Shown: piece by piece, positions 7,093 to 9,026 of the stretch
How positions within the stretch are numbered: position 1 is the stretch's first letter
Layout: every line of letters begins with the position of its first letter
From: WVWW01 sp041568335
GTDB taxonomy: Bacteria; Acidobacteriota; Polarisedimenticolia; Polarisedimenticolales; Polarisedimenticolaceae
Assembly: GCA_041568335.1 (NCBI GenBank)
Contig: JBFFZZ010000118.1
Coordinates: forward strand, 1-9,026
Direction of reading: 5' to 3'
Length of the DNA stretch: 9,026 bases
The notes under the pieces: generated by a model
Told to the model about the DNA's origin: nothing
The model's database searches: none
What the model saw: the letters and a program-made list of their open reading frames with translations, nothing else
Translations under genes and position numbers: made by a program

Positions 7093-8700
7093 TCAGAACG
7101 CGGACTCGGCGACGCGGACGGCGTTGGCCATCAACGTAAACGTGATGTTCTTTGCCGGGAGGAACGGAAAGCCGCAGCCGTCGACGAGGAAGACGTTGGA
7201 GAGGTCGCGGCTGCGACCCTGGGGATCGGTGGTCCAGGCGCCGCCCCGCTCGCACATCGGGAGCGTCCCGGCGTAGTGCACGCTGGCGCCCATCGGCCGC
7301 ACGTGGGACATCCCCGGCACCACCCAGCAGCCCAGCTTGCGCAGTCCGCGGGCCACGGTCTTGAGCGTGCGCCCCAGCCGTTCGGGCTCGCCGGTAGCCG
7401 GGGCGTAACGTACGACCAGATCGCTGCGCCCGCCGTCTACGCCGGAGAGTCCGATCGTGTTTTGGGAGCGGCGGTGATCGTTGAAATTGACGTTGACGAC
7501 GCCGAGGGCGGCGTGGGTCGCGCGCCCGATCTGCGTCGCCGTTCCGAGATCGAAGGGCAGGTTCTGGACCACGGGGTGCATCATCGCGGTCTTGAGGGTC
7601 GTGATCTGCCCGTGGACGTAGTCTCTGGGGTCGTCCCCTTCGATGCCCAGACCGATCAAGTGGTACTGGTAGCTGCGATCGTCGAAGGCCCGTCCGATCA
7701 TGCGCCGGTTGATGAACGGGACGAGCACCTGACGGTTGTCCATCAGACCGCCGAGGGTCACCTCGCCGGCGCCGTCGCGCCGGAGCGATTCGAGCACGAT
7801 CCCTGACGAGCAGAGCGTCCCGGCGGCGAGCGCGAGCGTCTCGACCGGGAAACGACGCTCCTCCGTACCGGTGATCGAACGGGTGACCAGCTCCGTCGCC
7901 CGGCCCCCCGGACCGACGACGAAATGCGACGCCAGCAGACCGCCCGCGTAGTCGAAGTTGGGATGGCGCCGGCACTCGCGGAGCGTCCAGGACGGCGTGT
8001 ACAACGCGCCGATCGGACAGCCCCACAGGCAGCGGCCCAAGTAATCGCAGCCCTTGCGCTCGCCGAGATCCCGACTCAGGGTCGCCACCCGGGTACGGCC
8101 GAGGTAGCAGCGGAGCCGCCCGTTCAACCAGGTGCGCTTTTTCGCGTAACGGTTCATCAACTGCTCGGAATGGCGGTCCAGCCGCAACGGCGGCAGCAGG
8201 CCGTCGTGGAGTGGCATGAAGCGGGCCAGGTCGTCGTCCTCTCCGGTGACGCCGATCCGTCGAGCCACGATCTCGTAACCGCGCTGGAGCGCGGCGTGGT
8301 CGAACGGGAAGTCGGCGATCTCGCCGGCGTTCAGCGGGTAGCAGCCCGCCGTCCAGGCCTCGGCCAGCCCGCCCTGGGCAAACGAGAAGAGCGGTGAGAA
8401 GCCGTGGGCCCGGGGGGCGAATCCGTCGGGATGCTCGAAGATGAACCCCTTCTCGGGGGGAACGCCGTAGTACTCCTCGCCGGCATCGGGCAGCACGACG
8501 CCGCTGAAATCATCCCCGAGCAGGTGGCGTGCCGGGTCGTCGAGCCGCTCCTTGAGCTGCGTGTAGGTGGCGTCGGGGTGCACGGGATCCGGTCCGCGCT
8601 TGCCGCCGTCGACCATCGTCACGCGGTGCCCGCGCTCGAGCAGCGATTGCGCGAAATGGACGCCGCTGGCACCCGAACCGACGACGACCACGTGCTCCAT
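7093..8700 (-). CDS. GMC-family FAD-dependent oxidoreductase with cysteine cluster
   Basis: The 535-residue flavoenzyme has the N-terminal FAD-binding fold (VVVVGSGASGVHFAQSLLE, GxGxxG at 8-13, Asp31 at the end of the second strand) and a GMC C-terminal domain. There, His475 in VHYAGTLPM and Asn518 in FLPAKNITFTLMANAVRVAE match the catalytic His/Asn pair of glucose-methanol-choline oxidoreductases. These enzymes oxidise alcohol or sugar hydroxyls and pass electrons to FAD, then to oxygen or another acceptor. A cysteine group (Cys218, Cys224, Cys228 in GCDYLGRCLWGCPIGALY, with Cys243 nearby) recalls the CxxGCP element of some dehydrogenase-type GMC proteins and could hold an iron-sulfur centre or disulfide; this is inference. 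No signal peptide is seen. The ATG follows the upstream gene's stop directly (TAGATG), with GGAGG ten bases upstream. Substrate unknown. Confidence 0.88.
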   Translation of the reverse strand: MEHVVVVGSGASGVHFAQSLLERGHRVTMVDGGKRGPDPVHPDATYTQLKERLDDPARHLLGDDFSGVVLPDAGEEYYGVPPEKGFIFEHPDGFAPRAHGFSPLFSFAQGGLAEAWTAGCYPLNAGEIADFPFDHAALQRGYEIVARRIGVTGEDDDLARFMPLHDGLLPPLRLDRHSEQLMNRYAKKRTWLNGRLRCYLGRTRVATLSRDLGERKGCDYLGRCLWGCPIGALYTPSWTLRECRRHPNFDYAGGLLASHFVVGPGGRATELVTRSITGTEERRFPVETLALAAGTLCSSGIVLESLRRDGAGEVTLGGLMDNRQVLVPFINRRMIGRAFDDRSYQYHLIGLGIEGDDPRDYVHGQITTLKTAMMHPVVQNLPFDLGTATQIGRATHAALGVVNVNFNDHRRSQNTIGLSGVDGGRSDLVVRYAPATGEPERLGRTLKTVARGLRKLGCWVVPGMSHVRPMGASVHYAGTLPMCERGGAWTTDPQGRSRDLSNVFLVDGCGFPFLPAKNITFTLMANAVRVAESAF

Positions 8701-9026
8701 CTACTCCGCCCCTCCCGAGAACCAGCGCAGCGGAGTGAACAGGATCACGCCCAGCAGCAGGCTGGCGATCGAACGCAGGCCGTAGAGCGGAAGCCGCAAC
8801 AATGTGGTCGCCGGTGATCCACCGATCGGAGCATCGAGCCGGCGGTGGGAAGGCGGCGTGCACTCCAAGATCGCGAGCATCAAGACCAGCTTGCGGCGCA
8901 GCGGTCCGCGAGGATCGAACATCCTTGCGTAGGCGTCGGCCACACGGGCGCGAAAGACCCCGCGCGACGCGCTCGACACCAAACGGTGCTGGAACGGTGT
9001 TCCCGTGAAGTCCCCGGGCCGGGTCC
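8701..9026 (-). CDS. Unrecognised protein with C-terminal hydrophobic segment (5' end outside window)
   Basis: The frame is open from the right edge to the TAG at 8701-8703, giving at least 107 residues. A TTG at 8980-8982 could start a 93-residue protein, but upstream residues (PGDFTGTPFQHRLVSS) continue without a stop or a clear ribosome site, so a longer protein extending past the window is more likely. The visible part has a basic, helical-looking stretch (VFRARVADAYARMFDPRGPL, RRKLVLMLAILE) and a hydrophobic segment near the C-terminus (SIASLLLGVILFTPLRWF) that could be a membrane anchor or amphipathic helix. I do not recognise the family. Its stop codon abuts the start of the GMC oxidoreductase in the same frame, so the two are translated from one message. 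A role as membrane partner or electron-transfer anchor of that enzyme is possible but unproven. Confidence 0.65.
   Translation of the reverse strand, partial: TRPGDFTGTPFQHRLVSSASRGVFRARVADAYARMFDPRGPLRRKLVLMLAILECTPPSHRRLDAPIGGSPATTLLRLPLYGLRSIASLLLGVILFTPLRWFSGGAE

Noticed and set aside
7022..8026. Minus-strand open frame of 334 codons overlapping the oxidoreductase
   Set aside because: Out of frame with the GMC motifs and Arg/Pro/Gly-rich; a shadow of the real gene.

Overview
The window comes from a GC-rich, Gram-negative-type bacterium. Sigma-54 activators, a type IV pilus ATPase, a PAS histidine kinase with an NtrC-type regulator, and a lysine/arginine histone-like protein fit Deltaproteobacteria-like lineages (Myxococcota, Desulfobacterota, Binatota), but Acidobacteriota or similar phyla cannot be excluded from sequence alone. 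There are eight protein genes, six complete and one cut at each window edge. I see no rRNA, tRNA, CRISPR array, insertion sequence or phage gene.

Left part (1-1246, + strand): the 3' end of a sigma-54-dependent activator, ending in a two-part hairpin and T-run with the stop codon in the hairpin loop. A good sigma-70-type promoter follows within a few bases, then a perfect 17-base palindrome, an almost full-length anti-16S Shine-Dalgarno sequence and a 123-residue histone-H1-like protein made only of Lys, Arg, Ala and Thr after Met. A strong hairpin terminator, possibly bidirectional, closes this unit.

Middle (1268-3832): an exported cyclophilin-type peptidyl-prolyl isomerase on the minus strand, with several usual catalytic residues replaced, is divergent from a PilT-like retraction ATPase on the plus strand. 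The PilT carries a second, degenerate copy of the PilT N-terminal domain and a Pro/Ala linker ahead of a canonical motor. Facing sigma-70-like promoters can be proposed between the two genes.

Right part (3837-9026, all minus strand): in transcription order, a partial gene of unknown function with a C-terminal hydrophobic segment, a GMC-family flavin oxidoreductase starting directly after its stop codon, a 157-base AT-richer gap, a soluble PAS histidine kinase, an NtrC-type response regulator overlapping it by ATGA, and a dCMP deaminase 61 bases later. The deaminase meets pilT tail to tail with a 4-base gap, and both stop codons lie in one short palindrome.

Working picture: the kinase and regulator form a cytosolic two-component system driving sigma-54 promoters. 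Their closeness to pilT suggests, but does not show, a link to motility or surface behaviour. The oxidoreductase and its hydrophobic neighbour look like a co-translated pair. I found no clear multi-gene system that is new. The least ordinary items are the four-letter histone-like protein with its control region, the double-headed PilT and the degenerate cyclophilin.
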